In this document: positions 19,712-27,836 of the stretch, in pieces
How the letters are laid out: every line of letters begins with the position of its first letter
How positions within the stretch are numbered: the first letter of the stretch is position 1
Assembly: GCF_000172415.1 (NCBI RefSeq)
Contig: NZ_ABLD01000009.1
Location: 1 to 64,000 of the forward strand
Direction of reading: 5' to 3'
Length of the DNA stretch: 64,000 nucleotides
Origin: Paraburkholderia graminis C4D1M
GTDB lineage: Bacteria; Pseudomonadota; Gammaproteobacteria; Burkholderiales; Burkholderiaceae
The notes under the pieces: generated by a model
The model's input: only the letters and a program-made list of their open reading frames with translations
Told to the model about the DNA's origin: nothing
The model's database searches: none
Program-made: the position numbers and the translations under genes

Positions 19712-21097
19712 TCAATGGGTGGCGGCGCTCGCACCGTTTTCTGCATTGTCGTGCACCAGCACAAGCTCGCCACGCAGCGAATGTGGGTACGCTTTGACGA
19801 TTTTCACGTCGACCATCTGACCGGTCAGCCGAGCATGCGAAGCCAGCGGCGCCGGGAAATTCACCACGCGGTTGTTCTCCGTGCGGCCCGCGAGCTCGTT
19901 CGGGTCCTTGCGCGCCGGACGCTCGACCAGAATACGCTCCACCTTGCCGACCATCGAATCGCTGATGCGCTGGACGTTTTCCTCGATCGTGGCTTGCAGG
20001 TGTTGCAGGCGCTTCAGCTTCACTTCGCGCGGCGTGTCGTCGTGCAGGTTCGCAGCCGGCGTGCCCGGACGCGGACTGTAGATGAATGAGAAGCTCGTGT
20101 CGTACTTCATCTCGTGCACGAGCGCCATCATCTTGTCGAAATCTTCTTCGGTCTCGCCGGGAAATCCGACGATCATGTCAGTGGACAGCGACAGGTCCGG
20201 GCGAATCGCCCGCAGCTTGCGGATCACCGACTTGTACTCGAGCACCGTGTAGCCGCGCTTCATCGCCATCAGAATGCGGTCCGAACCGTGTTGCACCGGC
20301 AGATGCAGGTGGCTCACGAGCTTCGGCACCTTCGCGTAGGTGTCGATCAGACGCTGCGTAAATTCCTTCGGGTGCGACGTGGTATAGCGAATCCGTTCGA
20401 TGCCCGGAATATCGGCGACGTATTCGATCAGCGTCGCAAAGTCGGCGATTTCCGACGAGCCGACGGTCAGCGCGCCGCGATAGGCGTTCACGTTCTGACC
20501 CAGCAAAGTGACTTCGCGCACGCCCTGATCGGCGAGACCGGCAATTTCCGTCAGAACGTCGTCAAGCGGACGGGAGACTTCTTCGCCGCGCGTGTAGGGC
20601 ACGACGCAGTAGCTGCAGTACTTGCTGCAACCCTCCATGATCGACACGAAAGCGCTCGGGCCTTCCACGCGCGCGGGCGGCAGATGGTCGAACTTTTCGA
20701 TTTCGGGAAACGAGATGTCGACCTGCGCGCGGCCGCTTTCGCGGCGCTTGTCGATCATTTGCGGCAGACGGTGCAGCGTTTGCGGGCCGAACACCAGATC
20801 GACATAAGGCGCGCGCGCGACGATGGACGCGCCTTCCTGGCTCGCCACGCAGCCGCCCACGCCGATGATCAGGTTGGGATTGGCTTCCTTCAGCTCGCGT
20901 ACGCGGCCGAGGTCGGAGAACACTTTTTCCTGGGCTTTTTCGCGCACCGAGCAGGTGTTGAACAGAATCACGTCGGCGTCTTCGGGCGTGTCGGTCTTGA
21001 CGAGGCCCTCAGCCGCGCCGAGTACGTCGACCATCTTGTCGGAGTCGTACTCGTTCATCTGGCAGCCAAAGGTCTTTACATAAACTTTCTTGGTCAT
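19712..21097 (-). CDS. miaB: tRNA-2-methylthio-N6-isopentenyladenosine synthase
   Basis: Radical SAM methylthiotransferase that thiomethylates i6A37 in tRNAs. The 461-residue protein has the three UPF0004 cluster cysteines Cys12, Cys49 and Cys83, and the radical SAM cluster Cys157, Cys161 and Cys164 in CSKYCSYC. A C-terminal TRAM domain (about 380-445) ends the protein. Likely first gene of the miaB-phoH-ybeY set. The 153 bases before the next gene hold its promoter, not resolvable by eye. Confidence 0.97.
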   Translation of the reverse strand: MTKKVYVKTFGCQMNEYDSDKMVDVLGAAEGLVKTDTPEDADVILFNTCSVREKAQEKVFSDLGRVRELKEANPNLIIGVGGCVASQEGASIVARAPYVDLVFGPQTLHRLPQMIDKRRESGRAQVDISFPEIEKFDHLPPARVEGPSAFVSIMEGCSKYCSYCVVPYTRGEEVSRPLDDVLTEIAGLADQGVREVTLLGQNVNAYRGALTVGSSEIADFATLIEYVADIPGIERIRYTTSHPKEFTQRLIDTYAKVPKLVSHLHLPVQHGSDRILMAMKRGYTVLEYKSVIRKLRAIRPDLSLSTDMIVGFPGETEEDFDKMMALVHEMKYDTSFSFIYSPRPGTPAANLHDDTPREVKLKRLQHLQATIEENVQRISDSMVGKVERILVERPARKDPNELAGRTENNRVVNFPAPLASHARLTGQMVDVKIVKAYPHSLRGELVLVHDNAENGASAATH

Positions 21098-21250
21098 CGA
21101 ATTTCGCCGGTCGCAGTGGTTAACCTGGGGGCGCTGTATAAAGGGTCGAGGAGAGGCGAAAACGTGCGCGATGTCCGTGGGACGGGGCTTCTGGTCGCCG
21201 TCGGCTGGGCTTTAGCCGCAGCCCGCGCGCGCTTGCCGCGTAACGCAATA

Positions 21251-22243
21251 TTATAGCCCTTCGCCGGATAGGGCCTCGCGGCTGATATCGGTCTCCGGCG
21301 CCTCCAGCGCTGCGGGCGGCAAGCCGAGCAGGCCTTCCAGTTCGTCCGATACCTGCGCGAAGCGCTCGCTCAGAAAATCCAGCAGCACGCGCACGCGCGG
21401 CGCCATGAAGCGGTTGCGGTGGTAGAGCGCGTGCAGCGGCGCGTCCGGATAGCGCCATTCGGGCAGCAGGATTTTCAGGCCGTCCGCGCGCAGATCCGCT
21501 TCCACGTCCCACATCGACTTGATCACGATGCCGTAGCCGCGCAGCGCCCATTCGCGGGCGACGGCGCCGTCGTTGGTCTCGCGCGCGGTTTCGAGCGGCA
21601 CCGTGTAGTTCTGCACTTCGTCACCGCGCGTGAACCGCCATTCGTTGGCCGGCCCCGAGCCGGTGTTGAGTACGATGCAGTCGAAATTGGCGAGATCGTG
21701 CGGATCTTCGGGCTCGCCTTTGCGCGAGATGTATTCCGGCGACGCGCACAGCACGCGCCGGTTCGGCGCGAGCTTGCGGGCGACGAGCGAGCTGTCTTGC
21801 GGCACGCCGAAGCGGATCGCGAGGTCGATGTCCTCCTGCACGAGATTCGACAGCGAGTCCGACAGCGTGAGCGCGAACGTCACTTCAGGGTAGAGCGCGT
21901 TGAATTCGTCGAGCCAATGCATCAGCAGATTGCGGCCGAAGTCCGAAGTCGCCGACACGCGCACCTTGCCGCGCACCACGCCTTGTCCAGCCTGGAGCGC
22001 GGCTTTCGCGTCGTCCAGCGATTGCAGCGCCTGGCGGCAGCAGTTCAGATAGAGACGGCCTTCGTCGGTGAGCCTCAACTGGCGGGTCGTGCGTTCGAAA
22101 AGCCGCGCCTTCAGGCCGGCTTCGAGCTTGGCGAGGCGCGCGCTCGCGGCGGCGGGCGTGAGACCCATTTTGCGGCCCGCCGCGGACAAGCTGCCTTGCT
22201 GCGCGGCCTCGACAAAGAGGCGAATGTCGCCGAGATTATCCAT
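21251..22243 (-). CDS. LysR-family transcriptional regulator
   Basis: 330 residues from the ATG at 22243 (a TTG four codons upstream is less likely). The N-terminal winged helix-turn-helix DIRLFVEAAQQGSLSAAGRKMGLTPAAASARLAKLE is typical, followed by a periplasmic-binding-like effector domain (about 90-300). Divergent from the VOC and MFS genes with a palindrome between, so it probably controls them and itself. Effector unknown. Confidence 0.93.
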   Translation of the reverse strand: MDNLGDIRLFVEAAQQGSLSAAGRKMGLTPAAASARLAKLEAGLKARLFERTTRQLRLTDEGRLYLNCCRQALQSLDDAKAALQAGQGVVRGKVRVSATSDFGRNLLMHWLDEFNALYPEVTFALTLSDSLSNLVQEDIDLAIRFGVPQDSSLVARKLAPNRRVLCASPEYISRKGEPEDPHDLANFDCIVLNTGSGPANEWRFTRGDEVQNYTVPLETARETNDGAVAREWALRGYGIVIKSMWDVEADLRADGLKILLPEWRYPDAPLHALYHRNRFMAPRVRVLLDFLSERFAQVSDELEGLLGLPPAALEAPETDISREALSGEGL

Positions 22244-22261
22244 CGCTCGCTTCAAATGGCG

Positions 22262-22278
22262 TTTGAAAATGCTTCAAA
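22262..22278. promoter_or_regulatory. candidate LysR operator (palindrome)
   Basis: TTTGAA-N5-TTCAAA, a perfect 6-bp inverted repeat, lies 19 bases upstream of the lysR start in the divergent lysR/VOC intergenic region. Its size and position fit a LysR-type site; further TCAAATGG copies flank it. Confidence 0.45.
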
Positions 22279-22362
22279 TGCTACGCCAATTATCAAATGG
22301 CCGCCGCGCGCCGACAATTCGTTTCTCGAAAACTCATGTGGCGCTGAGCGCCGCCGGAAATC

Positions 22363-22761
22363 ATGCAACTGGATCACGCGACCATCGTCACGGCCGATCT
22401 CGACGCGGCCCGCCGTTTCTTCGTCGATATTGCCGGCTTGACGCAAGGCGCGCGTCCGCCGTTTTCCGTCGACGGCTACTGGCTCTACGCCGACGGCCGG
22501 CCGGTCGTGCATCTGGTCGAGGCGAGCGCACCGGACCCGTCGCTACGCGCGGCGCCGCGCATCGACCATATCGCCTTCCGTCTGGAAAGCGCCGCCGAAT
22601 GGCAGGCGCTGCTCGCGCGCCTGCGCGCATCCGGCGTCGTCTATCGGACGGCGCAAGTCCCGCCGATGGCCCCGCAAGAAGCCGCCATGCAGATTTTCGT
22701 GGCGCTCGCGCCGGGCGTCGCCATCGAGTTCGTGACGGCGCTGCATCACGCTCAACCGTAA
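22363..22761 (+). CDS. VOC-superfamily (glyoxalase-like) protein
   Basis: 132 residues with one vicinal-oxygen-chelate repeat pair. MQLDHATIVTADLDAARRFF supplies a candidate metal-binding His, RIDHIAFRLES a second and VAIEFVTAL an acidic ligand. Such proteins are lyases, dioxygenases or drug-binding resistance proteins; substrate not predictable. It is divergent from lysR and 42 bases ahead of an MFS exporter, so a combined detoxification role is plausible. Confidence 0.88.
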   Translation: MQLDHATIVTADLDAARRFFVDIAGLTQGARPPFSVDGYWLYADGRPVVHLVEASAPDPSLRAAPRIDHIAFRLESAAEWQALLARLRASGVVYRTAQVPPMAPQEAAMQIFVALAPGVAIEFVTALHHAQP

Positions 22762-22803
22762 AACCAACCGTAAAACTTCGAACCTGCAAGCTGGAGAACA
22801 ACA

Positions 22804-23991
22804 ATGCCGATTCCACTACTCGCGCTGGCGATCAGCGCCTTCGCGATCGGGACCACCGAGTTCGTCATCATGGGCCTGCTGCCCGAAGTCGCGCGCGATC
22901 TTGCCGTGTCGATTCCATCGGCGGGACTGCTCGTGAGCGGCTATGCGCTCGGCGTCGCCGTGGGCGCGCCGCTGCTTGCGGTCGTCACGAGCAGAATGCC
23001 GCGCAAGCTCGCGCTGCAGTTGCTGATGGGCGTGTTTATCGTCGGCAATACACTGTGCGCGATTGCGTCGAGCTATTCGGTGCTGATGATCGCGCGCGTC
23101 GTGACCTCGTTCGCGCACGGCTCGTTCTTCGGCATCGGCGCGGTGGTGGCGGCGTCGCTCGTGCCGTCGGAAAAGCGCGCGAGCGCGATTGCGCTGATGT
23201 TCACCGGCCTCACGCTCGCGAACGTGCTCGGCGTGCCGTTCGGCACGTTCGTCGGCCAGGAGTTCGGCTGGCGCGTCGCCTTCTGGATTGTCAGCGCGTT
23301 CGGCGTGCTGTCGCTGGCGGGCGTGACGGCGCTCGTGCCGAATCGCCACGATTCCGCCCCGGCCGGTCTCGGCCATGAAGTGCGCGTGCTGAAGGACCCG
23401 CAAGTCTGGACCGCGCTCGCGATGACCGTGCTCGGCTTCGGCGGCGTGTTCGTCGTGTTCACGTACATCGCGCCGATTCTCGAGCAGGTGAGCGGCTTCT
23501 CGCCGCGCGCCGTCACGCTGATTCTCGTGCTGTTCGGCGTGGGATTGACGATCGGCAACACCGTGGGCGGCAAGCTAGCGGACCGCGCGCTGATGCCTTC
23601 GCTGATGGCCATTCTCGCGGCGCTTGCCGTCGTGATGGCGCTGTTCGCCCGCACCAGCCATTCGCAGGTGGCCGCGGCGGTCACCGTGTTCGTGTGGGGC
23701 ATCGCCGCGTTCGCGACCGTGCCGCCGTTGCAGATGCGCGTGGTCGAGAAGGCGGCCAAGGCGCCGAATCTCGCGTCGACGCTGAACATCGGCGCGTTCA
23801 ACGTCGGCAATGCGGGCGGCGCGTGGCTCGGCGGTCTCGTGATCGACCACGGCCATTCGCTCGATACGTTGCCGTGGGTCGCGGCGGCGGTGAGCTTGAG
23901 TGCGTTGCTGCTGACGTGGTTCGCATCGCGCATGGACACGCCGGCATCCGATGAAGCGCGAAGCGGCGTGCAGGTGCGCGAGCGGGCGTGA
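22804..23991 (+). CDS. MFS transporter, DHA1-type (AraJ/YdhP-like)
   Basis: 395-residue membrane protein with about 12 hydrophobic helices. The N-terminus AISAFAIGTTEFVIMGLLPEVARDL and the LLVSGYALGVAVGAPLLA stretch are typical of the DHA1 sugar/drug efflux branch. It likely exports a small molecule by proton antiport. A GGAG ribosome binding site lies before the ATG. Same direction as the VOC gene and divergent from lysR. Confidence 0.9.
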   Translation: MPIPLLALAISAFAIGTTEFVIMGLLPEVARDLAVSIPSAGLLVSGYALGVAVGAPLLAVVTSRMPRKLALQLLMGVFIVGNTLCAIASSYSVLMIARVVTSFAHGSFFGIGAVVAASLVPSEKRASAIALMFTGLTLANVLGVPFGTFVGQEFGWRVAFWIVSAFGVLSLAGVTALVPNRHDSAPAGLGHEVRVLKDPQVWTALAMTVLGFGGVFVVFTYIAPILEQVSGFSPRAVTLILVLFGVGLTIGNTVGGKLADRALMPSLMAILAALAVVMALFARTSHSQVAAAVTVFVWGIAAFATVPPLQMRVVEKAAKAPNLASTLNIGAFNVGNAGGAWLGGLVIDHGHSLDTLPWVAAAVSLSALLLTWFASRMDTPASDEARSGVQVRERA

Positions 23992-24233
23992 GTCCTGGCG
24001 AGGCGTGCACGCGGAGGCCGTTGCACGCCATCACAGCCGCAATCGCAATCGCGACCACAACCAAACGCGCACTGCGCTCCGCATATGAAAAATGCGCACA
24101 AGCTTTGCGAAAAGCGTCCTCCGCAATACTGATAACAGTGTGAAGATAACTTCGTTGGGCGCTGCGGGGCGCGATGCTATCTTGCTTCCACTAACTGTTT
24201 GCCCGCCGCCCGGCGGCGCTTCTGGAGGCAATC

Positions 24234-24923
24234 ATGCATTCCCCGCTTGCTCTGGTCCGCGATCCCACGGCCGATACCGATGCGCCGCCGCGTGCCGCTG
24301 AACCTTTCGACGCGCTCGAACATCTCGTCGGCGTGAATCTCGCGCGTTTGCGCGCGGAACGTCAGTTGTCGCTCGACGCATTGGCCCGCGCGTCCGGCGT
24401 ATCGCGCGCGATGCTCGCGCAAATCGAATCGGCGCGCAGCGTGCCGTCCATCAAGGTGCTGTGCAAGGTGGCCGCCGCGTTGAAGGTGTCGGTCGCGGCC
24501 TTCCTGCGACGTCACGCGACGAACGGTTTCGAGCACTTGCCGGCGGAGCGTTCGTCGCGCATCGTCAGTTCCAACGGACGCTATTCGGCTCGCCCGCTCT
24601 ATCCCGACAACGAGCCGACCGCCGCCGAATTTCACGAGCTGCGCATCGCGCCGTTGCACACGGAAGCGGGCGTGCGCCGCGCGCCTGGCACGACGGTCAA
24701 TCTCGTCGTCAGCGAGGGCACGCTCGAGGTCAGCGTGCACGATCAGCGCCAGTTGCTGGCAACGGGCGACGCGATCGTGTTCGACGCCGATCAGCCGCAT
24801 AGTCTGCGCAATCCCGGCGACACCGAAGCGCGCGCGTTTCGAGTGACGCTGAAGGCCGAGACGCCGCCGCGCTGGGACGTGCCGGCGCAGCACGACACGT
24901 CGCGCGAGGCTGCGCCCGTTTGA
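24234..24923 (+). CDS. XRE-family regulator with C-terminal cupin domain
   Basis: 229 residues. Helix-turn-helix about 34-88 (LARLRAERQLSLDALARASGVSRAMLAQIESARSVPS in pieces) and a cupin_2 barrel about 145-215 with GDAIVFDADQPHSLRNPGDTEA. Proteins of this layout sense small metabolites and often act as repressors of neighbouring or stress genes. SD GGAGG lies before the ATG. No obvious partner: the MFS gene ends 242 bases upstream and the FMN riboswitch follows. Confidence 0.92.
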   Translation: MHSPLALVRDPTADTDAPPRAAEPFDALEHLVGVNLARLRAERQLSLDALARASGVSRAMLAQIESARSVPSIKVLCKVAAALKVSVAAFLRRHATNGFEHLPAERSSRIVSSNGRYSARPLYPDNEPTAAEFHELRIAPLHTEAGVRRAPGTTVNLVVSEGTLEVSVHDQRQLLATGDAIVFDADQPHSLRNPGDTEARAFRVTLKAETPPRWDVPAQHDTSREAAPV

Positions 24924-25040
24924 TCGAATGCGCCGCATAGGCGCCGCCCGGGCGCGAAACCCGTCCGGGCAGTAGGGGTTGCGCTGCGGTTCGCGCGCGA
25001 CTGTTGTATGCTTGGCCCGCCGGTTCGTCCGGCAATCAGT

Positions 25041-25225
25041 GCGTCTTCAGGGCGGGGCGAAATTCCCCACCGGCGGTATGCCGGCAGCGCGAAAGCGCAG
25101 GCCGGCGAGCCCGCGAGCGCCCGCAATAGCGCGGTTTTCAATCGACCGAAAGCCGCCGCGGGGTCAGCAGATCTGGTGAGAAGCCAGAGCCGACGGTCAC
25201 AGTCCGGATGGAAGAAGATGTGCAG
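25041..25225 (+). ncRNA. FMN riboswitch (RFN element)
   Basis: The conserved RFN core is visible: GGGCGGGGCGAAATTCCCCA, then CCGGCGGTATGCCGG, AGCCCGCGAGCGC, GGTCAGCAGATCTGGTGAGA, AGCCAGAGCCGACGGT and the closing CAGTCCGGATGGAAGAAGA. It binds FMN and represses the downstream ribB mRNA. A hairpin CGCCGCCT/AGGCGGCG (25278-25285/25294-25301) lies between the aptamer and ribB and may be part of the expression platform. Confidence 0.95.
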
Positions 25226-25362
25226 ATAGTCATGTTCGTTTCCGTGGCGCCGCTCGCATGTCGGAGTGGTGCGCGAACGCCGCCTGCATCGTGAGGCGGC
25301 GCTGCACGGCGCGTCTTTGTCTGTTTGCAATGCCCTGAAACGTTTCTCGCCCAACTTTTGCG

Positions 25363-26094
25363 ATGAGCGTTTCAACCATGTCCTTTGCTACTTTTCCCGC
25401 TCCTTCGACGCTTGCGCACGACGCATTCGCCGATCTCCCGCTGCTCTCCACCGAAGCCGTTCCGCCGCGTATCGCCGCCGCCTTGCAAGCCATGCGCGAA
25501 GGCCGCGCCGTCGTGCTGCAAGACGACGACGACCGCGAGAACGAGGCCGATCTGATCGTCTCCGCCGAGCGTCTTTCCGTCGAAACCATGGCGCTGCTGA
25601 TTCGCGAATGCAGCGGCATCGTGTGCCTGTGTCTGACCGACGACAAGGTCCGCGCGCTCGAACTTCCGCCGATGGCCGTCAATAACGAAAGCCGTCACGG
25701 CACCGCGTTCACGGTGTCGATCGAAGCGCGCGAGGGCGTGACGACCGGCGTGTCGGCACTCGACCGGCTGACGACGATCTGCGCGGCGATTGCCGATAAC
25801 GCGAAGCCTGCCGACATCGTGAGCCCCGGCCATGTGTTCCCCTTGCGCGCGATGCCGGGCGGCGTCCTCGCGCGTCGCGGACATACCGAAGGCACCGTGG
25901 ACCTCGCGATTCTGGCGGGGCTCAAGCCCGCTGGCGTGCTCTGTGAATTGATGAACGCCGACGGCACGATGACGCGCGGCGCCGACGTCGAACGCTTTGC
26001 CGCAAAACACAATCTGCCGATGCTGACGATTGCGGAGCTGGCCGAGTTTCGCCTGGCGCTGACGCAGGCGCGCGAATGCGTCGAAGAGGCTTGA
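25363..26094 (+). CDS. ribB: 3,4-dihydroxy-2-butanone 4-phosphate synthase
   Basis: Makes the four-carbon riboflavin precursor from ribulose 5-phosphate. The 243-residue protein has the acidic metal-binding loop DDDDRENEADLIVSAE, the RHGTAFTVSIEAREGVTTG region, and RRGHTEGTVDLAILAGLKPAGVLCELMN in pieces. It ends soon after the domain, so there is no GTP cyclohydrolase II fusion. A second ATG five codons in (25378) is possible. It lies 138 bases after the FMN aptamer, so FMN feedback control is expected. Confidence 0.96.
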   Translation: MSVSTMSFATFPAPSTLAHDAFADLPLLSTEAVPPRIAAALQAMREGRAVVLQDDDDRENEADLIVSAERLSVETMALLIRECSGIVCLCLTDDKVRALELPPMAVNNESRHGTAFTVSIEAREGVTTGVSALDRLTTICAAIADNAKPADIVSPGHVFPLRAMPGGVLARRGHTEGTVDLAILAGLKPAGVLCELMNADGTMTRGADVERFAAKHNLPMLTIAELAEFRLALTQARECVEEA

Positions 26095-26156
26095 ATTCAA
26101 GGTGAATTCAAGGCGGTGAGCGGCGTGGCGCGTGAAGTGGGCGGTTCTCTGAACCG

Positions 26157-26843
26157 CTACGACTGCACGTCGCCGAACTCGCCGCGCACACCTGCGTCGA
26201 TTAACGCCGGCAATTCGTCCATGTGCTGCATGATCCGCGTGATGCCCATGTTGCGCAGCGCGTCCGCGTAGCCGTCGGGAATATGGCTCGCGCCGACAAA
26301 CGCGATCGTCTTCATTCCCGCCGCGCGCGCCGCGTTCAAGCCCGCCACGCTGTCTTCCACGACGATGCATCGCGATGGATCGACGCCGAGCGTCTGCGCG
26401 GCGAACAGGTACACGTCAGGGAACGGCTTCGGCCGCGCGACCTGTTCCGCGCTGAACACGCGATCGCCGAAAATCTGCTGCAATCCGGCGCGCCGCAGCG
26501 ATGCGGCGACGCGCGACATGCGGCTGTTCGACACCACGGCGGCCGGCAGCGTCACACGCTGCAGCGCGTCGCGCACACCGTTGATCGGACTAAGCGACGC
26601 AGCGAGCGCGAGTTCGACGTTGTGCTCGATCGTGTTCAGAAAATCGGCCGGCAGCGTGATGCCGAACGTGGTCTCGATGCCTTCGAGAAAGCGCGAGGTT
26701 TGCTGGCCAAACGCCGTCTTGACGATAGGCTCGAAGTCGAGGCCCGGAAACGTAGTCGAGAGCGTCTCGTACATGACGCGGTCGGCGATGACTTCACTGT
26801 CGACGAGTACGCCGTCGCAGTCGCAGATAAGGTGGTCGATCAT
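26157..26843 (-). CDS. HAD-superfamily phosphatase
   Basis: 228 residues from the ATG at 26843. Motif I is DCDGVLVDSE with Asp8 and Asp10; motif II AAVVSNSRMS; the lysine in VARPKPFPDVYLFAA; and motif III VVEDSVAGLNAARAAGMKTI. It resembles YieH-type sugar-phosphate phosphatases. It lies downstream of glpF on the same strand with a 157-base gap; a role in glycerol phosphate metabolism is possible but not shown. Confidence 0.9.
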   Translation of the reverse strand: MIDHLICDCDGVLVDSEVIADRVMYETLSTTFPGLDFEPIVKTAFGQQTSRFLEGIETTFGITLPADFLNTIEHNVELALAASLSPINGVRDALQRVTLPAAVVSNSRMSRVAASLRRAGLQQIFGDRVFSAEQVARPKPFPDVYLFAAQTLGVDPSRCIVVEDSVAGLNAARAAGMKTIAFVGASHIPDGYADALRNMGITRIMQHMDELPALIDAGVRGEFGDVQS

Positions 26844-27000
26844 GCGTGGAGGAACCGGAAAGCGGTGGCGCGCGCAGACGCCATAGCCACGAATAGCCGG
26901 CTCATGCGCGCGGTGTGAAAGCGCCATGATACGTGCTTCGGCGGCGCTTTCACTCCATCGCATCGCATTGCGTTGCTCGCGATTCGCGAGCGCGCCGCGC

Positions 27001-27714
27001 TCAACGCGCGTGCAGATACAGATAAAGCCCCGCCGCGACCGCGCCGCCGACGAGCGGACCGCACACGGGAATCCACGCGTAGCGCCAGTCGCTGTCGCGC
27101 TTGCCGGGGATCGGCAGCAGCGCATGCATCAGACGCGGCGACAGATCGCGCGCGGGACTCATCGCGTAACCCGTCGGTCCGCCGAGAGAAATGCCGATGC
27201 CGAGCACGAGCAGTCCGACCGGCAGCGCGTCCAGCGCGCCGAGCCCGACTTGCGGCGAAGCGAGATACAGCACGCCGAGAATCAGCACGAACGTGGCGAT
27301 CATCTCTGTCAGCAGGTTGTGCGGCACGCTGCGAATCGCGGGCGCGGTGCAGAACACGCCGAGCTTGACGTCGGCGTCGCCTTCCTTCGCGAAGTGCTGC
27401 CGATACGCGACCCACACGAGCAGTGCGCCCGCCATGCCGCCGAGCATTTGCGCGGCCACATAACCGGGCACCTTGGCCCACGCGAACTTGCCCGCGAGCG
27501 CGAGGCTGATCGTCACGACCGGATTCAGGTGCGCGCCGCTGTACGAGGCCGTCACGTAGACCGCGATGAACACGGCCATCGCCCAGCCCATGACGATCAC
27601 GATCAGGTCCGCGCCTTTGCCCTTGGTGCGTGCAAGCAGCACGTTGGCGACAGCGCCGTCGCCGAGCAGCACGACCAGTGCCGTGCCGATGAATTCCGCA
27701 ATGTAAGGAGACAT
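27001..27714 (-). CDS. glpF: glycerol uptake facilitator (aquaglyceroporin)
   Basis: 237-residue MIP-family channel with six predicted helices and two re-entrant loops. Glycerol diffuses in and is trapped by GlpK. Both signature loops deviate from NPA: the first reads GAHLNPVVT (NPV) and the second AMSPARDLSPR (SPA). The Asp in PARD typical of glycerol facilitators is kept, so glycerol transport remains likely. Third gene of the minus-strand glpD-glpK-glpF order, 122 bases after glpK. Confidence 0.92.
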   Translation of the reverse strand: MSPYIAEFIGTALVVLLGDGAVANVLLARTKGKGADLIVIVMGWAMAVFIAVYVTASYSGAHLNPVVTISLALAGKFAWAKVPGYVAAQMLGGMAGALLVWVAYRQHFAKEGDADVKLGVFCTAPAIRSVPHNLLTEMIATFVLILGVLYLASPQVGLGALDALPVGLLVLGIGISLGGPTGYAMSPARDLSPRLMHALLPIPGKRDSDWRYAWIPVCGPLVGGAVAAGLYLYLHAR

Positions 27715-27836
27715 CGTTGGTTATCCGAAATATTGTTGTTAGGGAAGCCGCGAGGCGGGCGGCTTCGTTGCGGCTTTATCTCAGGTTGGCGTTAGCCCTG
27801 CAGAACGTTCACTCGTGAATAGCGCCGCGCGCAAGC

